From: Bacteroidia bacterium | GTDB taxonomy: Bacteria; Bacteroidota; Bacteroidia; JABEUT01 | NCBI GenBank assembly: GCA_013044305.1 | Contig: JABEUT010000239.1 | Span: forward strand, 1 to 17,582 | Direction: 5' to 3' | Length of the DNA: 17,582 nt | Shown: positions 1 through 6,200 of the stretch, one piece after another | How positions within the stretch are numbered: the first letter of the stretch is position 1 | Layout: each line of letters starts with the position of its first letter | Program-made: the position numbers and the translations under genes | The notes under the pieces: model-generated | The model's input: only the letters and a program-made list of their open reading frames with translations | The model's database searches: none | Told to the model about the DNA's origin: nothing

Positions 1-36
1 ATCATAAAGCCTGTTCTGCCCCTTAGCCATGCCTGT

Positions 37-891
37 ATGAAGATTTGTGCCACTATTGAAGAATTGCAGGAGTTACTTGCGCCATACCGTAAGCAAAAAC
101 GCAGCATAGGGTTTGTGCCTACCATGGGCGCACTGCACAAGGGGCATTTGTCGCTCATATCCGCCTCAAGGGCAGAAAACGAGGTTACCGTTTGCAGCAT
201 ATTCGTAAATCCTACACAATTCAATAATGCCACCGATTTGGAAAGATACCCGAGAACGGCAGACGATGATAAGAAATTGCTTGCCGGCGCCCAATGCGAT
301 ATTTTATTCATACCTGCGGTAAGCGAAATGTACCGTAGCGGAGACTATTCACTCATACAGGACGATTTCGGGGCGCTTAATAAGGTGATGGAGGGCAAAT
401 CGCGCCCGGGGCATTTTGCAGGAATGCTTACCATAGTAAACAAGCTTTTTGCGGCTGTTATGCCCGATAAGGCCTACTTTGGCGAAAAGGACTACCAGCA
501 ACTTGCCCTGGTAAAGCAATTTGTGGCAAGACACCATATACCAGTTACTGTTATAGCCTGCCCCATTGTGCGCGAGGAGGGTGGTTTAGCTATGAGTTCG
601 CGCAACAGACTGCTCTCCTCTGAAGAAAAAAAACATGCGGTAAAAATATCTCAAGCCCTTTTTATGGTGAAGGCGCAGTGGGGTGCCAGGCCTGTTTCCG
701 AACTTAAGCAAATGGTGAAAGAAATTTTTGCAAATGATACTTTTCTGAAACTTGATTATTTCGAAATAGTAAATTCCTTTACCCTGGCGGAATTGCATGA
801 CCCCGATGCCGTCAATGAACCTGCCGTGGCCTGTATTGCGGCCTATTGCGATACAGTGAGGCTCATTGACAACGTTTTGCTACAGGAATAA
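37..891 (+). CDS. panC: Pantothenate synthetase (pantoate--beta-alanine ligase)
   Basis: Cytoplasmic enzyme that joins pantoate and beta-alanine using ATP, through a pantoyl-adenylate, to make pantothenate for coenzyme A. The 284-residue protein has the family's usual length and all its motifs in order: PTMGALHKGH (28-37, the HxGH-type nucleotide site), FVNPTQF (56-62), GKSRPGHFAG (120-129), FGEKDYQQ (148-155) and REEGGLAMSSRN (179-190, the KMSKS-like loop). The start at 37 is firm: the only nearby upstream ATG, at 29, is in another frame and meets a stop after three codons. No TAnnTTTG box is visible in the 36 bases available upstream, so the promoter is probably outside the window. panD does not follow; the next gene is a reductase with its own promoter. 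Identification is essentially certain. Confidence 0.98.
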   Translation: MKICATIEELQELLAPYRKQKRSIGFVPTMGALHKGHLSLISASRAENEVTVCSIFVNPTQFNNATDLERYPRTADDDKKLLAGAQCDILFIPAVSEMYRSGDYSLIQDDFGALNKVMEGKSRPGHFAGMLTIVNKLFAAVMPDKAYFGEKDYQQLALVKQFVARHHIPVTVIACPIVREEGGLAMSSRNRLLSSEEKKHAVKISQALFMVKAQWGARPVSELKQMVKEIFANDTFLKLDYFEIVNSFTLAELHDPDAVNEPAVACIAAYCDTVRLIDNVLLQE

Positions 892-915
892 AGGAGGGGC
901 AATATTATTGTTTCT

Positions 916-975
916 TCATTTGTTTTGCATAAAAAGGACACCAACTCCAAGGGCATAAATACCATAGCCTTGCAT
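916..975 (-). CDS. Candidate 19-residue hydrophobic small ORF
   Basis: On the minus strand between panC and the reductase there is an ATG-to-TGA ORF of 19 codons with a glycine-rich hydrophobic core (GYGIYALGVGVLFM, residues 3-16), like a short single membrane segment. An in-frame stop lies upstream, so it is not the tail of a longer gene. A near-match to the -7 box (TTAATTTG, one base off TAnnTTTG) ends 24 bases before the ATG, the same spacing seen at real genes in this window. I do not recognise a family. A chance ORF of this length is quite possible, so the confidence is low. Confidence 0.2.
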   Translation of the reverse strand: MQGYGIYALGVGVLFMQNK

Positions 976-991
976 CCTGCCTAAAAAAGGA

Positions 992-1020
992 TTGTAAGGC
1001 AAATTAAATTAATACCTTTG
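992..1020 (+). promoter_or_regulatory. Bacteroidota-type promoter of the SDR gene
   Basis: TACCTTTG at 1013-1020 matches the Bacteroidota -7 consensus TAnnTTTG. A TTG at 992-994 lies 18 bases upstream, as expected for the -33 element. The box ends 32 bases before the reductase ATG at 1053. This is the best complete promoter in the window. Confidence 0.65.
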
Positions 1021-1052
1021 CCTGCGAAACACCCGAAATCCCGTCCACTTCC

Positions 1053-1766
1053 ATGAACATCATAGTAACCGGCGCAAGCCGTGGAATCGGCTACGAGCTT
1101 GGCAGGTTGTTTGCAACCGACATAAATAATAAAGTGGTGGTGATTGCCCGCAACCGCCTTAAGCTGGAACAACTCCGCAGGGAATGTGTTTCGCAATATC
1201 CGGGCGCCAAAATTTTCCCGCTTGTACTCGACCTCGCAGAGGAGCGTTTGCCCGCCTCCTTCATCCCGCAACTTATGGCCTGCATTGGCTCGGTAGATGT
1301 TTTGGTGAATAACGCAGGCACACTCGTCAATAAGCCATTTGAAGAACTGGAACAGCAGGAGGTTGAATCGCTGTTCAGGGTTAATATACTGTCGCTGTTC
1401 GAAATGATGCGCCTGCTGATACCCTATATGGGCAAGGGCGAAAGGCCAACCCACATTGTAAATATTAGCAGTATGGGTGGTTTTCAGGGAAGCCGTAAAT
1501 ATGCGGGCTTAAGCGCTTACAGCGCAAGCAAGGCGGCGCTGGCATGCCTCACAGAATGCCTTGCGGAGGAGTTTGCGGGCCGGAACATCTCGGTGAACTG
1601 CCTGTGCCTAGGAGCGGTGCAAACCGAAATGTTCACGCAGGCCTTTCCGGGTGAGCGAGCCCTTATGACGCCTTTGAAAATGGCACACTTTGTAAGGGAC
1701 TTTTCGATGAACGGCGCCGGTTTTTATAACGGGAAAATAATTCCGGTTTCGGCTACCCTGCCCTGA
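1053..1766 (+). CDS. Short-chain dehydrogenase/reductase (SDR)
   Basis: A classical SDR oxidoreductase of 237 residues, probably NADP-dependent, cytoplasmic. Visible motifs are TGASRGIG (6-13, Rossmann dinucleotide loop), D60 (adenine-ring contact), NNAG (86-89), N111, the serine pair S139/S140 and the catalytic YSASK (Y156, K160). The usual PG after the sixth strand is LG (186-187). A basic residue in the glycine loop (R10) and R33 after the second strand favour NADP(H). The C-terminus is short and lacks the normal substrate-lid features that would point to a substrate; it resembles sepiapterin- or 3-oxoacyl-reductase-like SDRs only in general fold. It follows panC in the same direction after 161 bases but has its own promoter, so a pantothenate role should not be assumed (ketopantoate reductase belongs to other families). 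Confidence 0.9.
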   Translation: MNIIVTGASRGIGYELGRLFATDINNKVVVIARNRLKLEQLRRECVSQYPGAKIFPLVLDLAEERLPASFIPQLMACIGSVDVLVNNAGTLVNKPFEELEQQEVESLFRVNILSLFEMMRLLIPYMGKGERPTHIVNISSMGGFQGSRKYAGLSAYSASKAALACLTECLAEEFAGRNISVNCLCLGAVQTEMFTQAFPGERALMTPLKMAHFVRDFSMNGAGFYNGKIIPVSATLP

Positions 1767-1768
1767 TA

Positions 1769-1795
1769 CAGTTTATTCAAATGCTAAATGAACTG
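1769..1795. terminator. Hairpin filling a convergent intergenic gap
   Basis: CAGTTTATT (1769-1777) pairs with AATGAACTG (1787-1795) over 9 bp with one T-G wobble and a 9-base loop. It fills the whole gap between the reductase stop and the stop of the convergent DUF4294 gene. There is no T-tract on either side, so its role as a shared terminator is an inference from position. Confidence 0.35.
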
Positions 1796-2431
1796 CTATA
1801 TTCCCCCTGTCTCAATCAGCCCGATGATGTTTTCAATATCGCGGTCCTCCTCATTGGGGTCGTAGGTTGACTTGAGGTTGTCGCCGAAGAGCCGCGCAAC
1901 GGTTTGCCACATAAATGCCGAGAATGAGCCTTTCAGTTCTTTTACCATTTCATAAGAGCTGTTCCCTGTCTCGCGGTCTATGAGCTTTATGAGTATTTTA
2001 CCCTGATTTACGGTGAGTCCTTTCAGTTCGTCGGAATATTGTTTCATCAGCTGCTTCTCCACTGTTTTTACATAATGCTTCTTCTCCGATTCGTCCGACA
2101 TGGTTTTAAGTGTTTCCTCGCACTGCCGGAAGGTGGCGCCTGCAAGCAATGCGTAAGGGTAGGCAACTTCCACATCCCTTTCAAGCATATAGTATTTCAG
2201 GGCATCGCCGTAACTGCGGAATACCCTGTTGGATACAATGGAAACTCCGCGCAAATCGGCAACAGGCAGGGTATCGCCGTTAACTATTATTGCCGGTAAC
2301 TCCACCTGCGAAAACGCCCCGTTTTTTGCCGCCTCGCTGTCCTGAAGCGAGGGGTGCAATGCCGCTTGCTGCGAGAAGGATGACTTTGCGGAAAGGAACG
2401 CAAAAATTATGGTGAGGCGCCAGAAATTCAT
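1796..2431 (-). CDS. Exported DUF4294 domain protein
   Basis: A 211-residue protein of the Bacteroidota-restricted DUF4294 family, whose function is unknown to me. The start is taken at ATG 2431 because it gives a proper signal peptide (basic/polar N-terminus, hydrophobic core at about 5-15, cleavage near SFS-QQ, 18-22); a longer TTG start at 2476 would put 15 hydrophilic residues before it. The hallmark C-terminal block is present: LKGSFSAFMWQ and ARLFGDNLKSTYDP, then acidic EEDRDIE. The central part (about 85-150) is helical and charged. It most likely acts in the periplasm. No TAnnTTTG box was found upstream. It is convergent with the reductase and divergent from the sugar-phosphate transferase. 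Confidence 0.85.
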   Translation of the reverse strand: MNFWRLTIIFAFLSAKSSFSQQAALHPSLQDSEAAKNGAFSQVELPAIIVNGDTLPVADLRGVSIVSNRVFRSYGDALKYYMLERDVEVAYPYALLAGATFRQCEETLKTMSDESEKKHYVKTVEKQLMKQYSDELKGLTVNQGKILIKLIDRETGNSSYEMVKELKGSFSAFMWQTVARLFGDNLKSTYDPNEEDRDIENIIGLIETGGI

Positions 2432-2748
2432 TTTTATGGACTGCTTTATGCGGATGGCAGTGTAATTAATTTGCAATCTCTTAATAGATACGTTTTTCAG
2501 TCAAAAATGTTCTTAATTAACGCAAAAAACAAGGCTAAGGTATAAAGATTAGGTATTTAGTGAGATTGGACTCTGCAACGGGATGTATCAAAATTCAGGT
2601 TTTCAGCAAATTATAACCGTATTCGGCTGGATAGTCAGATTGAAGAACCGCCATTTTAATATAGGAATATCGAGTTATTAACAAGAAATTAACAATCGGA
2701 CGTGTTTTTTGCTTACTTTTGCCTATATCAGTCTAACAGGATTGAATC
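2432..2748. other. Intergenic region between divergent genes
   Basis: 317 AT-rich bases between the divergent DUF4294 and sugar-1-phosphate transferase genes. I see the transferase's -7 box (2714-2721) near its right end. I see no credible ORF, RNA gene or repeat in the rest, and no matching box for the minus-strand gene. Confidence 0.6.
2714..2721 (+). promoter_or_regulatory. -7 box of the sugar-1-phosphate transferase gene
   Basis: TACTTTTG fits TAnnTTTG and ends 27 bases before the ATG at 2749. No clear TTG is present at the expected -33 position; TTA at 2689-2691 is the nearest candidate. Confidence 0.5.
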
Positions 2749-3942
2749 ATGGGACAATACTTCCTTATATTCATAGCGGCATTACTTATTGTTTTTATTT
2801 GTACGCCATCCCTTATACGGGTGGCCATTCGTAAGAACCTTACCGACGCTCCGGGTGATTTAAGAAAACTGCATACGCGCAGCATACCAACCTTGGGCGG
2901 TGTAATGATTTTTGCCGGAACTCTCTTTTCGTTTGTGCTGCTGCTGCCTACCATTTCGGGCTTCATGATGGCAGACGGCACCGGCGTAAGCCAGATAGCC
3001 AATGTAGCTTACCAGCATGCAGCCGAAGTAAAAATGAACTATAGCGATGCAAGCCAGATTATAAGCGACTCCAGCTATTTTATAGCAGTAATGCTGATAC
3101 TCTTTTTCATAGGGGTTAAAGACGATATTATAGGAACGGCAGCTGTTTACAAACTCCTGGCCCACGTAATGATAGGTATGATACTGGTATTGATGGCGGG
3201 CATACGTATTACAAGTTTTCACGGTTTGTTCGGAATATACGGCATACCTTACTGGGCAAGCGTATTCCTGTCCATTTTCACCTATGTTGTCATAATCAAT
3301 TCCTTCAACTTTATTGACGGAATAGACGGACTGGCTGCAGGCATAGGGCTTATAGGATCGGCCTCTTTCGGAATATGGTTTGCATGCGCCCACAATCCAC
3401 TGCTTGCCTCGCTTGCATTCGCCTTAAGCGGCTCACTTACAGGATTCATGTTTTTTAATTTTTCGCCCGCCAAGATATTTATGGGCGACTCCGGTTCGCT
3501 CATCATAGGCTTGGTTCTGTCGGTACTTGGTATCAAACTGATAGAGTACGACCCTGCCCAGCTGCCTATGAACCTTGCAAGAATATCGCGCCCCCTGTTC
3601 GTGATGAGTATTATGGCATTTCCACTGATTGACGCCTTGCGCATAGTTATTTACAGGAGTCTGAAAGGCACTTCGCCTTTGGCGGCTGACCGCAACCACA
3701 TTCACCATGCCCTGCTCGATATGAACTTAAACCACCGGCAGATATGTTTTATTCTTTACGGTTACACCATTTTTATTACGGCGCTTGCCATTCTGTTAAG
3801 CGGCATTGACAACACACTTGCATTTGTAGTTGTTGGCTGTATTGCCATAGTCGGGCTTCAAGTACCACTGATTATTAAACTTCGCAGAAGAAGAACACAC
3901 TCTGCCATTGTAAAAGAGCTTAACAGCAATCAGGCTATATAA
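2749..3942 (+). CDS. MraY/WecA-like undecaprenyl-phosphate sugar-1-phosphate transferase
   Basis: Polytopic inner-membrane enzyme (397 residues, glycosyltransferase family 4) that moves a sugar-1-phosphate, probably GlcNAc-1-phosphate, from a UDP-sugar to undecaprenyl phosphate, starting synthesis of a cell-surface polysaccharide. The family motifs are intact: DAPGDLRKLH and PTLGG (33-51), the Mg2+-binding GVKDDIIG (122-129), NSFNFIDGIDGLAAG (184-198), FMGDSGS (244-250) and the cytoplasmic histidine loop ADRNHIHH (313-320). The ADRNHIHH form and the early RKLH point to the WecA/TagO branch rather than MraY of peptidoglycan synthesis. Residues 70-110 form a longer than usual polar loop, probably extracytoplasmic. 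It stands alone, with its own -7 box, rather than inside a visible polysaccharide cluster. The exact sugar cannot be read from sequence. Confidence 0.93.
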   Translation: MGQYFLIFIAALLIVFICTPSLIRVAIRKNLTDAPGDLRKLHTRSIPTLGGVMIFAGTLFSFVLLLPTISGFMMADGTGVSQIANVAYQHAAEVKMNYSDASQIISDSSYFIAVMLILFFIGVKDDIIGTAAVYKLLAHVMIGMILVLMAGIRITSFHGLFGIYGIPYWASVFLSIFTYVVIINSFNFIDGIDGLAAGIGLIGSASFGIWFACAHNPLLASLAFALSGSLTGFMFFNFSPAKIFMGDSGSLIIGLVLSVLGIKLIEYDPAQLPMNLARISRPLFVMSIMAFPLIDALRIVIYRSLKGTSPLAADRNHIHHALLDMNLNHRQICFILYGYTIFITALAILLSGIDNTLAFVVVGCIAIVGLQVPLIIKLRRRRTHSAIVKELNSNQAI

Positions 3943-3970
3943 GTCGCCTGCCAGTATAAAATGGGGATAT

Positions 3971-3989
3971 GCCGGAGTGGCTGTCCGGC
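3971..3989. terminator. Short GC hairpin between convergent stops
   Basis: GCCGGA (3971-3976) and TCCGGC (3984-3989) form a 6-bp stem with a 7-base loop. It sits in the 48-base gap between the transferase stop and the stop of the convergent small membrane protein. No T-tract follows in either direction, so it is only a weak terminator candidate. Confidence 0.3.
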
Positions 3990-3990
3990 C

Positions 3991-4200
3991 TTAGTCTATC
4001 AGCCCTTTATCCTTTGCTTTACGGTCGTAATTGCGCATGGCAACCATCCATACCAGGAACAACACGCACAAAAGGGTAATATAGAAAACGTTCGGACCTG
4101 CTCCTATACGCTGAATAAGGTGGAACGAACGCTCCGAAAGGCTTCCGATCTTACCAAAGAAGCCCGATGCCGAATAACTATACCAGTCAAGTAGTGTCAT
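3991..4200 (-). CDS. Small one-helix membrane protein (DUF6341-like)
   Basis: A 69-residue protein with a polar, aromatic N-terminal half (DWYSYSASGFFGK, 5-17), one membrane segment at about 38-55 (FYITLLCVLFLVWMVAM) and a charged basic tail (NYDRKAKDK). The ATG at 4200 is preferred over an upstream in-frame start at 4254 because a -7 box (4218-4225) lies between the two, only 17 bases before 4200. Layout and context (beside a polytopic DUF6427-like gene and a WecA-like gene) recall the small DUF6341 proteins of Flavobacteriia; this is from memory and the sequence match is loose. Function is unknown. Topology is probably C-terminus inside, by the positive-inside rule. Confidence 0.72.
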   Translation of the reverse strand: MTLLDWYSYSASGFFGKIGSLSERSFHLIQRIGAGPNVFYITLLCVLFLVWMVAMRNYDRKAKDKGLID

Positions 4201-4217
4201 TTTTTTGTAATTTGGCA

Positions 4218-4225
4218 CAAATCTA
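4218..4225 (-). promoter_or_regulatory. -7 box of the small membrane protein gene
   Basis: Read on the minus strand the sequence is TAGATTTG, a full match to TAnnTTTG, ending 17 bases before the ATG at 4200. It supports both the reality of the small gene and its shorter start. No clear -33 TTG is visible. Confidence 0.5.
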
Positions 4226-4274
4226 ATAATAATTTCAGACACCCGGAGATACATAAATCACCGAGGCGGTAAGT

Positions 4275-4294
4275 CCGGCACCATTGCCTGCCGG
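4275..4294 (+). promoter_or_regulatory. Hairpin in the leader of the DUF6427-like gene
   Basis: CCGGCA (4275-4280) and TGCCGG (4289-4294) form a perfect 6-bp stem with an 8-base loop, ending 20 bases before the ATG at 4315. It could be an operator or an mRNA structure near the start. Function is unproven. Confidence 0.25.
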
Positions 4295-4314
4295 TGAGTT
4301 ATTTTTACCGTATT

Positions 4315-5295
4315 ATGATAGTTAGAACGCTAAAGTCGAACAGCCTGATATCGCTCGCATTACCAGCACTGCTGCCTGCTTTTATTTGGGTTGCCGCCGC
4401 CTTACTAAGGCATGCTGCTCCGGCACCCATTCCTGCTCCCATTTTCAATGCGCTCTTCGGCTGGCTCCTTGCGATGCCTTATGTGCAGCTGTTTGCCGGT
4501 TTTTTGCTTCTATGCACCGAGGCATACCTTTGGGGCAGATTCATTAATAACCTCACGTTGCTCCATCAGTCCTCCAATATGCCCGCCTTTTTTTATGCGC
4601 TTTTAATGAGTTACCGCACAACGCAGGTTGACTTTTATCCGGCGCTTGCTGCATCGCTGTTTCTTATGCTTGCACTGGGCAGGGTGGCGGAAAGCTATAC
4701 CAGGGAAAAAGCCTTATCCGAAGCATTTGATGCAGGTTTTCTTATAGGCATTGCCGCCCTGTTATATTTGCCTGCTTCGGTTTTTTTAATCTTTCTTCTT
4801 ATTGCGTTCCTTATAATGCGCTCCATAGTATGGCGCGAACCGGTTGTGTCGCTTATCGGTTTCCTGCTGCCTTTTATGTTTGCTTTCACATTGTACGCGC
4901 TATTTATTAAAAGCGGCAGTTTTTTTAAAACAGAAGTGCTACAACAGGCGATAGGCAAGTTTCAATTTGCCCCGAGGGTTACATGGCAGCATATATTTGT
5001 GCTGTCGGTATTGTTGTTAACAGGGCTGATATGCCTTGTGAACTATGCCGGCGCTTATTCGAACAATGTGGTAAAAAAACAAAAGATATGGGGGCTGATG
5101 CTCTGGTTTGCTTTTTTTGCCGTACTTGCCGGAATACTTTCACCACAAAAGGATTCAAGGTCGTTTTCGCTGCTTGCCATACCTTGCTCTTTTATTTTCT
5201 CCAACTACTTTTTAAGGTCGAAATCGAAATGGCTTCCTGACCTTTTGTTCCTGCTGATTCTTGTCGCCACAGGCTTAAACCTTTACTATGGGTAG
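4315..5295 (+). CDS. Polytopic membrane protein (DUF6427-like)
   Basis: A 326-residue integral membrane protein with about nine to ten hydrophobic segments (roughly 12-31, 49-70, 108-123, 139-168 as a pair, 176-198, 227-245, 258-275, 286-300, 308-324). The ATG at 4315 is preferred to a GTG at 4294 because it yields the MIVRTLKSNS start typical of what I recall of Bacteroidota DUF6427 proteins. A conserved-looking polar stretch, SPQKDSRSF (276-284), precedes the last two helices. No catalytic or transport motif is recognisable, so function is unknown. It is divergent from the small DUF6341-like gene 114 bases away; recurrent pairing of the two families in Bacteroidota (from memory) suggests they work together. 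No TAnnTTTG box was found upstream. Confidence 0.8.
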   Translation: MIVRTLKSNSLISLALPALLPAFIWVAAALLRHAAPAPIPAPIFNALFGWLLAMPYVQLFAGFLLLCTEAYLWGRFINNLTLLHQSSNMPAFFYALLMSYRTTQVDFYPALAASLFLMLALGRVAESYTREKALSEAFDAGFLIGIAALLYLPASVFLIFLLIAFLIMRSIVWREPVVSLIGFLLPFMFAFTLYALFIKSGSFFKTEVLQQAIGKFQFAPRVTWQHIFVLSVLLLTGLICLVNYAGAYSNNVVKKQKIWGLMLWFAFFAVLAGILSPQKDSRSFSLLAIPCSFIFSNYFLRSKSKWLPDLLFLLILVATGLNLYYG

Positions 5296-5376
5296 GTACA
5301 AGGGCAGACACTCCGTCGTCACCGGAATGATGAACAGGCTGAAGAACAGGAAGCCAGCCAGAATAATAGAGTTCAT
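5275..5376 (-). CDS. Candidate 33-residue hydrophobic small ORF
   Basis: A minus-strand ATG-to-TAA ORF of 33 codons, mostly in the gap between the DUF6427-like gene and purQ, overlapping the 3' end of the former by 21 bases. Residues 4-20 (IILAGFLFFSLFIIPVT) would make one transmembrane segment. I do not recognise it, and no TAnnTTTG box lies upstream. The antisense of a membrane-protein gene can produce such hydrophobic frames by chance, but most of this ORF lies outside that gene. Low confidence. Confidence 0.2.
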   Translation of the reverse strand: MNSIILAGFLFFSLFIIPVTTECLPLYLPIVKV

Positions 5377-5378
5377 AC

Positions 5379-5409
5379 TTGTTTTGCCACGCCTTTATTA
5401 CTAATTTTG
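5379..5409 (+). promoter_or_regulatory. Promoter of purQ
   Basis: TAATTTTG at 5402-5409 matches TAnnTTTG, with TTG at 5379-5381 twenty bases upstream as a -33 element (a second TTG at 5384-5386 is at 15 bases). The box ends 23 bases before the purQ ATG at 5433 and so rules out the longer in-frame start at 5379. Confidence 0.6.
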
Positions 5410-5432
5410 CAGCGAAACAACAGGCGTATAAT

Positions 5433-6146
5433 ATGTCAAAATTCGGAGTAGTGGTGTTCCCGGGGTCCAATTGCGACCACGATATGATTTATGCCCTTGA
5501 AACGGGGTTTAAGCAGAAGGTAACAAGGCTTTGGCATAAATCAACCGACCTGCAAGGCTGCGATTGTGTCATCCTGCCGGGCGGTTTTTCCTTCGGCGAT
5601 TATTTGAGGTCGGGCGGGCTCGCCAAGTTCTCGCCCATCATGAAAGAGGTTAGCGCCTTTGCATCAGCGGGCGGTTTTGTATTTGGTATTTGCAATGGGT
5701 TTCAGATTTTGTGCGAGGCCGGATTGCTGCCCGGAGCCCTGCTCATGAACACAAGCCGGAAGTTTATCTGCCGCAATGTATTCCTGTCGGTGCAGAACCG
5801 CTCCTCGGCATTAACGGGCTCGGTTCCCGAAAATGGAATTTTATCCATCCCCATCGCTCATGGCGAAGGACGCTATTTTGCCGATGCCGGCACCCTGTCG
5901 GCATTAAACAAGAACGGACAGGTGCTGTTCAGATATTGCAATGAACAAGGTCATGTGAATGAAGAATCAAATCCGAACGGCTCGCTCGAAAATATAGCCG
6001 GAATTTGTAACGAAACAGGAAACGTGTTCGGAATGATGCCCCACCCTGAACGGGCTGCCGATAAGCTGCTCGGGAATACGGATGGAATGCATATATTGAA
6101 TTCGCTTATACACGTATTGCAGGCAAAAGAGCAGGTTGTAAAATAA
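5433..6146 (+). CDS. purQ: Phosphoribosylformylglycinamidine synthase, glutaminase subunit
   Basis: Class I glutamine amidotransferase subunit that supplies ammonia to PurL in the fourth step of purine synthesis (FGAR to FGAM). The 237-residue protein has the PurQ-specific VFPGSNCDHD (8-17), GGFSFGDYLRSGG (50-62), the nucleophile elbow GICNGFQ (C87), IPIAHGEGRY (139-148, H143) and MMPHPERA with catalytic H204 and E206. The ATG at 5433 is chosen because the longer in-frame start at 5379 would lie at the -33 element and add 18 unrelated residues. The length is close to the usual 223-235. A free-standing PurQ implies that this organism uses the split PurS/PurQ/small-PurL complex rather than the single large PurL; PurL and PurS are not in the window. 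Confidence 0.97.
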   Translation: MSKFGVVVFPGSNCDHDMIYALETGFKQKVTRLWHKSTDLQGCDCVILPGGFSFGDYLRSGGLAKFSPIMKEVSAFASAGGFVFGICNGFQILCEAGLLPGALLMNTSRKFICRNVFLSVQNRSSALTGSVPENGILSIPIAHGEGRYFADAGTLSALNKNGQVLFRYCNEQGHVNEESNPNGSLENIAGICNETGNVFGMMPHPERAADKLLGNTDGMHILNSLIHVLQAKEQVVK

Positions 6147-6167
6147 GTTTTGCCGGACTATTTTTTC

Positions 6168-6175
6168 TACCTTTG
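6168..6175 (+). promoter_or_regulatory. -7 box of the TPR protein gene
   Basis: TACCTTTG, a full TAnnTTTG match, ends 25 bases before the ATG at 6201. A TTG at 6150-6152 lies 15 bases upstream, which is short for a -33 element. The gene is therefore probably transcribed separately from purQ, 54 bases upstream. Confidence 0.5.
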
Positions 6176-6200
6176 AACCCTTATAAACTGTAAACAACCC

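Noticed and set aside
981..1454. Minus-strand ORF of 157 codons
   Set aside because: It lies antisense to the conserved SDR gene, whose motifs are intact, and has no recognisable protein features.
36..1766. panC and the SDR gene as a pantothenate operon
   Set aside because: The SDR gene has a full promoter of its own and no ketopantoate reductase features, so shared function is not supported.
2860..3393. Minus-strand ORF of 177 codons within the sugar-1-phosphate transferase gene
   Set aside because: It is antisense to conserved catalytic motifs; the Tyr/Cys-rich translation is typical of the reverse of a membrane-protein gene.
3971..3995. Sequence resembling the 5' end of a tRNA-Leu (GCCGGAGTGGC)
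   Set aside because: The match stops after about 11 bases, and no anticodon arm, T-arm or 3' acceptor follows; it is better read as a small hairpin.
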